From: RGIG3009 sp045648765
Lineage (GTDB): Bacteria > Bacillota > Clostridia > Oscillospirales > Acutalibacteraceae
Direction: 5' to 3'
Assembly: GCA_045648765.1 (NCBI GenBank)
Contig: JAZROQ010000071.1
Span: 1 to 12,838, forward strand
DNA: 12,838 nt
The notes below the pieces were generated by a model. That model worked only from the letters and a program-made list of their open reading frames with translations. It searched no databases and had not been told where the DNA came from. A program made the translations under genes and the position numbers. Shown here one piece after another: positions 1 through 5,925 of the stretch (position 1 is its first letter; each line of letters begins with the position of its first letter).

Positions 1-918
1 CTGGAACTGCTCAAAAGCAGCGGGGAACTTGTCAGCCATTTCCGCGATCGGCATCGGGGTACGAACACCGGCCACAACGTCTTCGCCCTGAGCGTTGGTC
101 AGGAACTCACCCATCAGACCCTTTTCGCCGGTAGCGGGATCACGGGTAAAGGCAACGCCGGTACCACAGTTATCGCCCATGTTGCCGAAAGCCATCATCT
201 GCACGTTAACGGCAGTACCCCAAGAGTAGGGAATGTCGTTGTCGCGGCGATACACGTTAGCACGGGGGTTGTCCCACGAACGGAAAACAGCTTCCACAGC
301 GCCCATCAATTGTTCTTTGGGATCGGCGGGGAAATCTTTGCCGATTTTGGCTTTGTATTCGGCTTTGAATTGACCAGCCAAGGTTTTGCGATCGTCAGCG
401 GTCAAATCGACGTCTTGGGTCACACCTTTTTCTTCTTTCATCTTGTCGATGAGTTCTTCAAAGTATTTTTTGCCGACTTCCATAACAACGTCGGAATACA
501 TTTGAATAAAGCGGCGATAGCAGTCCCAAGCCCAACGGGGGTTGCCGGATTTGGCGGACATAACTTCCACCACTTCTTCGTTAAGACCCAAGTTAAGGAT
601 GGTGTCCATCATACCGGGCATCGAAGCGCGAGCACCGGAACGCACGGAAACGAGCAACGGATTTTCTTTGTCACCGAATTTTTTGCCGGTGATGCCTTCC
701 ATTTTCTCGATGTATTCCATGATTTGGGCTTGGATATCATCGTTAATTTTGCGGCCGTCCTCGTAATATTGGGTGCAGGCCTCGGTGGAGACGGTAAAAC
801 CTTGGGGTACGGGCAAACCGATTTTGGTCATTTCGGCCAAGTTGGCGCCTTTACCGCCGAGGAGTTCACGCATGGAAGCGTCGCCTTCACTGAACAGATA
901 AACGAATTTTTTGCTCAT
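1..918 (-). CDS. ppdK: Pyruvate, phosphate dikinase, N-terminal part (runs off the left edge)
   Basis: PPDK interconverts pyruvate, ATP and phosphate with phosphoenolpyruvate, AMP and pyrophosphate in the cytoplasm; in anaerobes it often works in glycolysis. I read 306 codons from the ATG at 918-916 to base 1 with no stop. The family is near 880 residues, so only the nucleotide-binding part is here, and the phosphohistidine and PEP-binding domains lie outside. Family marks seen are GGKGANLAEM at residues 21-30, VSVRSGARASMPGMMDT around 90-106, and a GNMGDNCGTGVAFTRDPATGEKG segment near 245-267. The start has AGGAGG nine bases upstream. The gene has its own promoter (see 991-1018) and is separated from the upstream acyltransferase by 175 bases. 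Codon choice (frequent GGT, GTT, GCT, CGT, ACC, AAC) differs from the upstream genes and suggests high expression. The identity is secure; the cellular role is inferred. Confidence 0.97.
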   Translation of the reverse strand, partial: MSKKFVYLFSEGDASMRELLGGKGANLAEMTKIGLPVPQGFTVSTEACTQYYEDGRKINDDIQAQIMEYIEKMEGITGKKFGDKENPLLVSVRSGARASMPGMMDTILNLGLNEEVVEVMSAKSGNPRWAWDCYRRFIQMYSDVVMEVGKKYFEELIDKMKEEKGVTQDVDLTADDRKTLAGQFKAEYKAKIGKDFPADPKEQLMGAVEAVFRSWDNPRANVYRRDNDIPYSWGTAVNVQMMAFGNMGDNCGTGVAFTRDPATGEKGLMGEFLTNAQGEDVVAGVRTPMPIAEMADKFPAAFEQFQ

Positions 919-927
919 GTTACAGTT

Positions 928-933
928 CCTCCT
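928..933 (-). promoter_or_regulatory. Ribosome binding site of ppdK
   Basis: A perfect AGGAGG on the minus strand lies nine bases before the ppdK ATG, in an A/T-rich leader. It fixes the start at 918 and fits efficient translation. Confidence 0.9.
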
Positions 934-962
934 ATTTTTTAATTACTCAACATATTTGAAGT

Positions 963-983
963 ATGCAAACCTTGCGTTTACAT
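963..983 (-). other. Predicted 5'-end stem-loop in the ppdK leader
   Basis: On the minus strand the arms ATGTAAAC (983-976) and GTTTGCAT (970-963) flank a five-base loop GCAAG. As RNA all eight positions can pair, one as a G-U wobble. The stem begins within a base or two of the start predicted from the -10 box. It could be a 5' mRNA-stabilising hairpin or, as DNA, an imperfect inverted-repeat operator covering the start. The left arm resembles a catabolite-response half-site (TGTAAACG), but the second half does not have the usual spacing. Pairing is read directly; function is inference. Confidence 0.5.
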
Positions 984-990
984 CCTATCT

Positions 991-1018
991 ATTATAGCAA
1001 AGTTTTTCCATATTGCAA
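991..1018 (-). promoter_or_regulatory. Housekeeping-type promoter of ppdK (-35 and extended -10)
   Basis: The minus strand has TATAAT at 996-991, preceded by TGC to give an extended -10. TTGCAA at 1018-1013 serves as -35 with a 16-base spacer; the overlapping TTTGCA at 1019-1014 gives a 17-base spacer. The predicted start is near 984, leaving a leader of about 66 bases before the ppdK ATG. This is the only convincing promoter in the window, and it implies that ppdK can be expressed independently of the pyrimidine operon. Confidence 0.75.
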
Positions 1019-1021
1019 AGA

Positions 1022-1046
1022 CTTTTTTTAGTTTCATCAAAAAAAA
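1022..1046 (-). promoter_or_regulatory. A/T-tract block, possible UP element
   Basis: Just upstream of the -35 the minus strand carries a run of eight T (1046-1039) and a run of seven A (1029-1023), separated by GATGAAACT. Relative to a start near 984 this spans about -38 to -62, where the RNA polymerase alpha subunit contacts UP elements. The T run could also be the tail of a weak terminator of the upstream operon, but no good stem precedes it. Confidence 0.4.
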
Positions 1047-1055
1047 CAGTAAATT

Positions 1056-1072
1056 CGGTCAAAAGGCGGTCA
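1056..1072 (-). repeat. Short direct repeat TGACCG x2, 11-base spacing
   Basis: TGACCG occurs on the minus strand at 1072-1067 and again at 1061-1056. The copies start 11 bases apart, about one helical turn, and are centred near -86 and -75 from the predicted ppdK start. The position suits an activator that binds in tandem, but two hexamers can occur by chance. Confidence 0.3.
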
Positions 1073-1093
1073 CATTTAGCCAAAACTACGGTT

Positions 1094-2350
1094 TTAGATC
1101 CCTTTTTTCAGCCGATATTGTTCTTCTGCCGCCAACCGCGCCTTGGCAACGCACACTTCGTCGGGCACAAAGCAGTAATATAACCGCTCTTTGTTGCCAA
1201 TGCAAATCACGTCGCCAATCTCATACCAATAATAATCAGCATACAACCCATAAAAACTGCCCGCCGGTTGTGTATATTGCAACGCGCCGTCGCAACCGAC
1301 AAGCGAAAATCCGTTTTCGTCGTGCACAAGCCGTCCCTCGCCCACCATATAAATGGCTTTGTAGTCGGCAAGCACCCCAATTTTCACCGCCGTATCCAAC
1401 CGATACGTGCCGTCCGTTACTTCTTTTTTCACTTTTTCGCGCTCCCAATCGTACCAATCGGGGATGTGGGGAAATTCCGTTTTCCCTTGCAGGGCTTTCA
1501 TCTCGCCGTACACGGTCAGTTCATATTGTTTGCCGCACTGCGCACACGTAAGGCGGGTGCCCTCACCCACCGTTTTGCCCTCGGCACCACACGCGGGACA
1601 AGCGTATAACACGCGGTGTAACCCTTCGGCGCGAAACGGCTCGGTTACGGCAATTTTTTCTTGCTGTTGCCGTGCAAAGTTGTCAAACGAAAACGTTTGG
1701 TCCAACAATGCATCGATTTCTTCCGCCGATTTTTCGGAAACCTCGGCGCTTGTCAGCAAACAATTCACCACGGCGCTCACTTTGGTTTTGCGTTGTTTCA
1801 GGCAATTATACAGCGGGTTGTGCAAAAACGCACCCTCGGTAATCACCGTCACCACCGGTACACCCGCTTTTTTAATCAGTTTTCCCAAATGTCGCGGCAA
1901 CGGCGTGGCGCGACCGTCAAAACTGTAACTCGCTTCGGGATACATCAACACACTGGTTTTGAGCGTATTGAGCGAATACAAAATATCTGACAAAAGCGCA
2001 AGGTCGGTCACAAATTTTTGGGTGGGAATACACCCGATTTGCCGCATCAACCAATTTTTGCCCACAAACCCATCCGAAGTACACACAATGGTATAGGGCT
2101 TTGGGAAAAAGATGCGCGAGGCGATTTTCAAATCAATAAACGCCGAATGGTTCATCAACATCAGGCACGGACCGTCTTCGACGTTTTTGCGCACCACACG
2201 ATACGAAAACTTGGTTGCCCACAGTTCGGGAATCGCCAACACCCGAATCAACGCGCGAAACAAAATGTTCGGCCGTTTGGGACGTCTGCGTTTTATTTTG
2301 GGCAACGCCGCCACCTTTGCAAACGACGTCTGCTTTGTTTTAATTTTCAT
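1094..2350 (-). CDS. PlsC-like acyltransferase with C-terminal zinc ribbon
   Basis: The 418-residue product resembles 1-acyl-glycerol-3-phosphate acyltransferases, which move an acyl group onto lysophosphatidic acid at the inner face of the membrane. Residues 1-30 are strongly basic. NHSAFID at 67-73 gives the HX4D catalytic motif (H68, D73), and YPEAS at 137-141 sits where the family has its EGTRS-type substrate motif. From about residue 250 a different domain begins: CPAC at 251-254 and CAQC at 269-272 form a four-cysteine zinc ribbon, followed by about 145 residues rich in tyrosine and tryptophan that I do not recognise. PlsC proteins are usually about 200-260 residues, so the C-terminal half is an added module. 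The ATG follows a GAGGAG/GAGG site, 24 bases after the PII-like gene, so it is probably the last gene of the operon. The substrate is not established; it may act on another lipid or headgroup. Confidence 0.85.
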   Translation of the reverse strand: MKIKTKQTSFAKVAALPKIKRRRPKRPNILFRALIRVLAIPELWATKFSYRVVRKNVEDGPCLMLMNHSAFIDLKIASRIFFPKPYTIVCTSDGFVGKNWLMRQIGCIPTQKFVTDLALLSDILYSLNTLKTSVLMYPEASYSFDGRATPLPRHLGKLIKKAGVPVVTVITEGAFLHNPLYNCLKQRKTKVSAVVNCLLTSAEVSEKSAEEIDALLDQTFSFDNFARQQQEKIAVTEPFRAEGLHRVLYACPACGAEGKTVGEGTRLTCAQCGKQYELTVYGEMKALQGKTEFPHIPDWYDWEREKVKKEVTDGTYRLDTAVKIGVLADYKAIYMVGEGRLVHDENGFSLVGCDGALQYTQPAGSFYGLYADYYWYEIGDVICIGNKERLYYCFVPDEVCVAKARLAAEEQYRLKKGI

Positions 2351-2374
2351 AGCCCTCTCCTCAACACACCGTGG

Positions 2375-3046
2375 TTATTGCGCGGTCAGTCGACGTAACC
2401 CCGCCACTTCGCTGACCGGCAACGAAAAACTGACCGCCCCCGCCGCCGTGCCTGCGCCGCACTGTTCGTTAATGGCTTTCATGATCGCCGCTTTTTTGTC
2501 GGCAGCCGCCAAAATATAAATCATATCCTTTTCTTCCGCCAACGACACACCGTAAAATTTTTCGGCTTGTCCTTTGCCGGTCCCTTTGGCGTGCAGCACC
2601 GTACCGCCGGTCGCGCCTGCCGAGCGTGCCGCATCCATTACGGTATCGGCGTGTCCTTCGTTCAAAATCACCACAATCAATTCGTGTTCAAATGTCATCA
2701 TCGGTGTTGTCCCCCCTACTTCTTGTCCTTCGGTAAAAAGACTAAGCGCTTTTCCGCCGCTCACACTTTTCATGGGAAGCGCCATCATAATCCCGTTGCC
2801 GGGAATGTCAATATACAACTTTTCTTCTGCCGCGGCAATCAACTTTTTCACAAGCGGTGCGCTCGCAATCGTAGTAATAATTGCTTTGTCGCTTTGTTCC
2901 AAATCATATAGCAACAAATGCTCAAAGGTGGCGGTGCCGTACCCTAAGTTTTCCAACACCACCGATAACTGCAATTCTTTGTGGATGCCCAACATCGCGT
3001 CGGCTTGTCGACTGTCTACAATACTCATCACATAATACAGCTCCAT
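2375..3046 (-). CDS. Two-domain (tandem) PII-like signalling protein
   Basis: I place the start at the ATG 3046-3044 because GGAGGTG lies ten bases upstream; a longer open frame to 3121 runs back into the preceding gene and has no such site. The 223-residue product has two similar halves. The first (about 2-100) opens LYYVMSIVDSRQADAML and ends with an IPGNGIMMALPMKSV strand. The second (about 121-215) opens HELIVVILNEGHADTVMDAARSAGATGG, carries HAKGTG at 152-157 and ends GTAAGAVSFSLPVSEV. These match the PII ferredoxin-like pattern, including the GGTxxxxKGxG-like segment. The classical RTGxxGDGKIF B-loop is absent and the T-loop segments are shortened or different, so this is not an ordinary GlnB/GlnK. 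It sits 4 bases after the DUF1538 membrane gene, so it may sense a nucleotide or metabolite and gate that protein. The PII-like call is firm; ligand and target are inference. Confidence 0.85.
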   Translation of the reverse strand: MELYYVMSIVDSRQADAMLGIHKELQLSVVLENLGYGTATFEHLLLYDLEQSDKAIITTIASAPLVKKLIAAAEEKLYIDIPGNGIMMALPMKSVSGGKALSLFTEGQEVGGTTPMMTFEHELIVVILNEGHADTVMDAARSAGATGGTVLHAKGTGKGQAEKFYGVSLAEEKDMIYILAAADKKAAIMKAINEQCGAGTAAGAVSFSLPVSEVAGLRRLTAQ

Positions 3047-3050
3047 CGGT

Positions 3051-4574
3051 TTACGCCACCTCCCACAATTCGATAATCTCGTCGTCGGCAAAACCAACCG
3101 TTTTTGCTTCGGATTTGGCAACTTTGGGCTTCATCACCGAAACAGCGCCCATAATTTGCACGGTAATCAACGGCATCATGGCAACAAGTGCCACCAAACC
3201 AAACGCATCGGTCATCACGTTGCCGCCCTGCCCGGCACAAACGCCCATGGCAAACGGCAGCATAAACGTGGCAGTCATCGGTCCCGAAGCCACTCCGCCT
3301 GCGTCAAAAGCAATGGCCGTAAAGGTGGGCGGTACAACAAACGAAAGCCCCAAGGCAATCACATATCCCGGTATCAAAAACCACAAAATCGGCACACCCC
3401 ATACCACTCGTACCATGGCAAGTCCCATCGCAAGCGCAATGGCAACGGACAAGGTGCTCCCCATCATTTTTTCCGAAATGGCACCCGCGCTCAATTGAGA
3501 AACTTGACGGTTGAGCACGTGTACGGCAGGTTCGGCTTTGATGATGAACCAACCCATCAACATAGCAAGCGGCACAAGCAACCACGTCAAATTTTGCGCA
3601 ATCATCGCGCCGCCGAGCACATACCCGAGCGAGGAAAAACCAACGTTCACGCCTGTCAAAAACAGCACCAATCCGACATAGGTATATCCCACGCCAACCA
3701 CAATTTTGAGCAGCGGTCGTTTTTCGAGTTTCAGTGAAAACACTTGGAACAAAATAAAAAACACAAAAATCGGCAACAGTGCCAACGCTACTTCCGCCAA
3801 ATAATGCGGCAATGCCAAAAGATACCCCATCCCCAGCGCTGCCGAATGCTCAAATTCCTGAATCAAAAGCGAGGAACTCCCCGCCGTGGTGGGATAAATA
3901 AATCCCAAAATCAGCACCGCCAAAATCGGGCCGATCGAGCACAGCGCCACCAATCCGAAACTGTCGGATTTTGCTTTTTCGTCACTGCGAATCGAAGCAA
4001 CACCCACACCAAGCGCCATAATGAACGGCACGGTCATCGGCCCTGTTGTCACCCCGCCCGAATCGAACGCCACCGACAAAAAGCCGCGGTCGGATACAGC
4101 GGCAAGACCAAACACCAAAACGTAGCAAGCAATCAGCAGCCATTTCAGCGGTACGCCAAACAAAATGCGCAGCATACTGACCGCCAAAAACAACCCGACA
4201 CCCACCGACACCGTCACAATCAACACCATCGTATCAATTGCCGGTGCGTTGGCGGCAAGCACTTGCAAATCGGGTTCTGCCACTGTCACGGCAATGCCGA
4301 GCGCCAAACTGAGCAACACAATCAACCACAATTTTTTGGTTTTGGTCATACGCGCACCGATGTGGTTGCCGATTTGTGTCATGGCAATTTCCGAACCGAT
4401 CGTAAAAAAAGCCATGCCGATGATAATCAGCCCTGTTCCCACCGCAAACGAGAGAAACAAACCATTATTCACCGGCACCAAAAACAAGCACAAAACAGCA
4501 ACAATAGCGGCAATCGGTAACACCGACGCCGCTGCTTCGCGCATTTTTTCTTTCAGCAAAGTATGTCGAGTCAT
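3051..4574 (-). CDS. DUF1538 family membrane protein with two homologous halves (possible cation/proton antiporter)
   Basis: This 507-residue protein is very hydrophobic with roughly ten or more membrane segments. An internal duplication is plain: AEPDLQVL (99-106), FDSGGVTTGPMT (170-181) and DSFGLVAL (204-211) recur as AEPAVHVL (348-355), FDAGGVASGPMT (423-434) and DAFGLVAL (456-463). GTGLIIIGMAFFTIG near 46-60 likewise matches GVGYTYVGLVLFLTG near 294-308. These are DUF1538 marks. As I recall, a paired set of DUF1538 proteins (UmpA/UmpB) from a halophile was reported as a two-component Na+(K+)/H+ antiporter; here both units are in one chain. The conserved acidic residues in AEP, FD and the DxFG segments are candidates for ion binding. 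A GAGGAGG site lies four bases before the ATG, 16 bases after pyrI, and the PII-like gene follows 4 bases after the stop. Family call is firm; transport function is inferred. Confidence 0.88.
   Translation of the reverse strand: MTRHTLLKEKMREAAASVLPIAAIVAVLCLFLVPVNNGLFLSFAVGTGLIIIGMAFFTIGSEIAMTQIGNHIGARMTKTKKLWLIVLLSLALGIAVTVAEPDLQVLAANAPAIDTMVLIVTVSVGVGLFLAVSMLRILFGVPLKWLLIACYVLVFGLAAVSDRGFLSVAFDSGGVTTGPMTVPFIMALGVGVASIRSDEKAKSDSFGLVALCSIGPILAVLILGFIYPTTAGSSSLLIQEFEHSAALGMGYLLALPHYLAEVALALLPIFVFFILFQVFSLKLEKRPLLKIVVGVGYTYVGLVLFLTGVNVGFSSLGYVLGGAMIAQNLTWLLVPLAMLMGWFIIKAEPAVHVLNRQVSQLSAGAISEKMMGSTLSVAIALAMGLAMVRVVWGVPILWFLIPGYVIALGLSFVVPPTFTAIAFDAGGVASGPMTATFMLPFAMGVCAGQGGNVMTDAFGLVALVAMMPLITVQIMGAVSVMKPKVAKSEAKTVGFADDEIIELWEVA
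3057..3063 (-). promoter_or_regulatory. Ribosome binding site deciding the PII-like start
   Basis: GGAGGTG on the minus strand lies inside the last codons of the DUF1538 gene, ten bases before the ATG at 3046. It selects this start over the longer upstream frame and suggests the two genes are translated in a coupled way. Confidence 0.7.
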
Positions 4575-4590
4575 AAATCCTCCTCGGAGT

Positions 4591-5004
4591 TTATGCTTTG
4601 GTATCGCAGTATACGCAACGGTATACTCCCTTTTCTTTGTCCGTCAAACGGAATAAATGATGAATATCCTGCTCGGTCGAGGTAATACACCGCGGATTTT
4701 TGCACTCTAAAATATCGGTCAATTGTTCGGGCAGATCAATGTGTTTTTTCTCTACCACCACGCCGTCGCGAATCACATCCACCGTAATGTTGGGGCTGAC
4801 AAACCCCAGCACATCTAAATTCAGCGTAATATCCCCATCGATTTTGATAATATCTTTTTTCCCCATCAACTTGCTGGGCACGTTGCGCAACACGGCAACC
4901 GGTGCTTTAAGCGCATCCAGCGAAAGCATTTCGTAAATCTTGGTGGCTTTTCCGCAACCGATATGGTCAATCACCACACCGTTTTTAATTTCGTCAACAC
5001 GCAT
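4591..5004 (-). CDS. pyrI: Aspartate carbamoyltransferase regulatory chain
   Basis: PyrI binds nucleotide effectors and joins catalytic PyrB trimers into a regulated ATCase holoenzyme. The 137-residue product is slightly shorter than the about 153 of E. coli. The N-terminal allosteric domain shows GVVIDHIGCGKA at 9-20 and KLMGKKDIIKID at 45-56. The C-terminal zinc domain has the full cysteine set, CKNPRC at 101-106 and CVYC at 130-133, which structures the contact with PyrB. The ATG follows the pyrB TAA with no bases between, and its GGAGGTG site lies within the end of pyrB, so the two subunits are almost certainly translated in step. Bacillus-type ATCases lack this chain, so its presence argues for a clostridial-type pathway. 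Whether effectors are CTP/ATP as in E. coli cannot be read here. Confidence 0.97.
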   Translation of the reverse strand: MRVDEIKNGVVIDHIGCGKATKIYEMLSLDALKAPVAVLRNVPSKLMGKKDIIKIDGDITLNLDVLGFVSPNITVDVIRDGVVVEKKHIDLPEQLTDILECKNPRCITSTEQDIHHLFRLTDKEKGVYRCVYCDTKA

Positions 5005-5925
5005 TTACCGCACCTCCAACAATTTGAGAATCAATGCCATGCGAATAAATTTTCCGTTTTTGGCTTGACGGAAATACGCGGCGCGAGGGTCGGCATCCAC
5101 CGCAGTGGCAATCTCGTTCACACGCGGCAAGGGATGCAACACAATGGTATCGGGTTTGGCAAGGCTCATTTTTTCGGGCGTTAAGATGTAACTGTTTTTG
5201 AGCCGCAAATAATCTTCTTCGTTAAAAAACCGTTCACGTTGCACGCGCGTCATATACAAAACGTCCAGTTTGGGCATCACGTCTTCCAGCGATGTCGTCT
5301 GTTCATACGGTATGCCCTTGGATTTGATATATGCCTCTTTGACATAACTCGGCAGTTTGAGTTCTTCGGGAGAAATCAGCACAAACTTTACCCCCGCATA
5401 CCGCGACATGGCGGCAATCAGCGAATGCACCGTTCTGCCAAACTTTAAGTCACCGCACAACCCCACCGTCAAATTCTCAAATCCGCCTTTTTCGCGGTTG
5501 ATGGTGAGCAAGTCGGTCAGCGTTTGGGTGGGGTGATTGTGACCGCCGTCACCCGCATTGATAATCGGCACCCCGCTGTGCATAGAAGCCACCAACGGCG
5601 CACCCTCTTTGGGATGGCGCATGGCAATCACGTCGGCATATTCACTGACAACGCGCACCGTATCCGCCACGCTTTCGCCTTTGGAAGCCGAACTCGAATT
5701 CGCTTCCGAAAAGCCAAGCACGTTGCCGCCCAGTTCCATCATGGCCGCCTCAAACGAAAGACGCGTGCGGGTAGACGGTTCAAAAAACAGCGTCGCCAAT
5801 TTTTTGTAACGGCATTTTTCGCGATACGCTTCGGGATTGTCAATAATATCGTTGGCGGTGGTAATCAACTCGTCAATTTCTTCTACCGACAAATCCAAAA
5901 TGTCAATTAAATGTCTCATACTCAT
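5005..5925 (-). CDS. pyrB: Aspartate carbamoyltransferase catalytic chain
   Basis: This enzyme condenses carbamoyl phosphate with L-aspartate to N-carbamoyl-L-aspartate, the committed step of the pathway. The 306-residue length is typical. Carbamoyl phosphate contacts are visible: FEPSTRTR at 48-55, SKGES at 81-85 (active-site lysine K82 supplied to the neighbouring subunit), HPTQ at 131-134 and HPLPR at 264-268. TRVQRERF near 226-233 belongs to the aspartate-binding domain. The ATG overlaps the pyrE stop (ATGA, 5925-5922). There is no good Shine-Dalgarno before it, only a GGGG-like stretch, so translation probably depends on ribosomes finishing pyrE. A second ATG two codons later is an alternative start. 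Confidence 0.98.
   Translation of the reverse strand: MSMRHLIDILDLSVEEIDELITTANDIIDNPEAYREKCRYKKLATLFFEPSTRTRLSFEAAMMELGGNVLGFSEANSSSASKGESVADTVRVVSEYADVIAMRHPKEGAPLVASMHSGVPIINAGDGGHNHPTQTLTDLLTINREKGGFENLTVGLCGDLKFGRTVHSLIAAMSRYAGVKFVLISPEELKLPSYVKEAYIKSKGIPYEQTTSLEDVMPKLDVLYMTRVQRERFFNEEDYLRLKNSYILTPEKMSLAKPDTIVLHPLPRVNEIATAVDADPRAAYFRQAKNGKFIRMALILKLLEVR

Larger units (their letters stand above)
919..1093 (-). other. Intergenic region between acyltransferase and ppdK
   Basis: This 175-base A/T-rich gap is the only real non-coding stretch. It contains the ppdK promoter, the A/T tracts, the paired TGACCG repeats, the leader stem-loop and the ppdK ribosome site. I see no open frame or tRNA. 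A small stem can form across the acyltransferase stop (CTAAAAC, loop CGTA, GTTTTGG, within about 1082-1099), but no T run follows it, so I do not call a terminator. Confidence 0.8.

Noticed and set aside
310..942. 210-residue plus-strand open frame opposite ppdK
   Set aside because: It is a Phe/His/Gly-rich shadow of a strongly conserved ppdK reading frame and overlaps its leader.
963..983. Catabolite-response (cre) operator at the ppdK start
   Set aside because: One half matches TGTAAACG, but the other arm is displaced by the five-base loop, so the 14-base cre pattern is not satisfied; kept only as an inverted repeat.
1082..1099. Stem across the acyltransferase stop codon as an intrinsic terminator
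   Set aside because: The stem is mostly A-T pairs with a G-U pair, and no T run follows directly, so it does not meet the usual form.
3047..3121. N-terminal extension of the PII-like gene by 25 codons
   Set aside because: It overlaps the DUF1538 coding end; the start at 3046 has a ribosome site and begins directly with the first beta strand expected of a PII fold.
3744..4520. 258-residue plus-strand open frame opposite the DUF1538 gene
   Set aside because: Its composition is dominated by His, Gln, Asn and Arg, as expected for the complement of a hydrophobic membrane gene; it has no ribosome site.
4575..4590. Separate promoter for the DUF1538-PII pair
   Set aside because: Only 16 bases separate pyrI from DUF1538, filled mainly by the ribosome site; I saw no convincing -35/-10 pair there.
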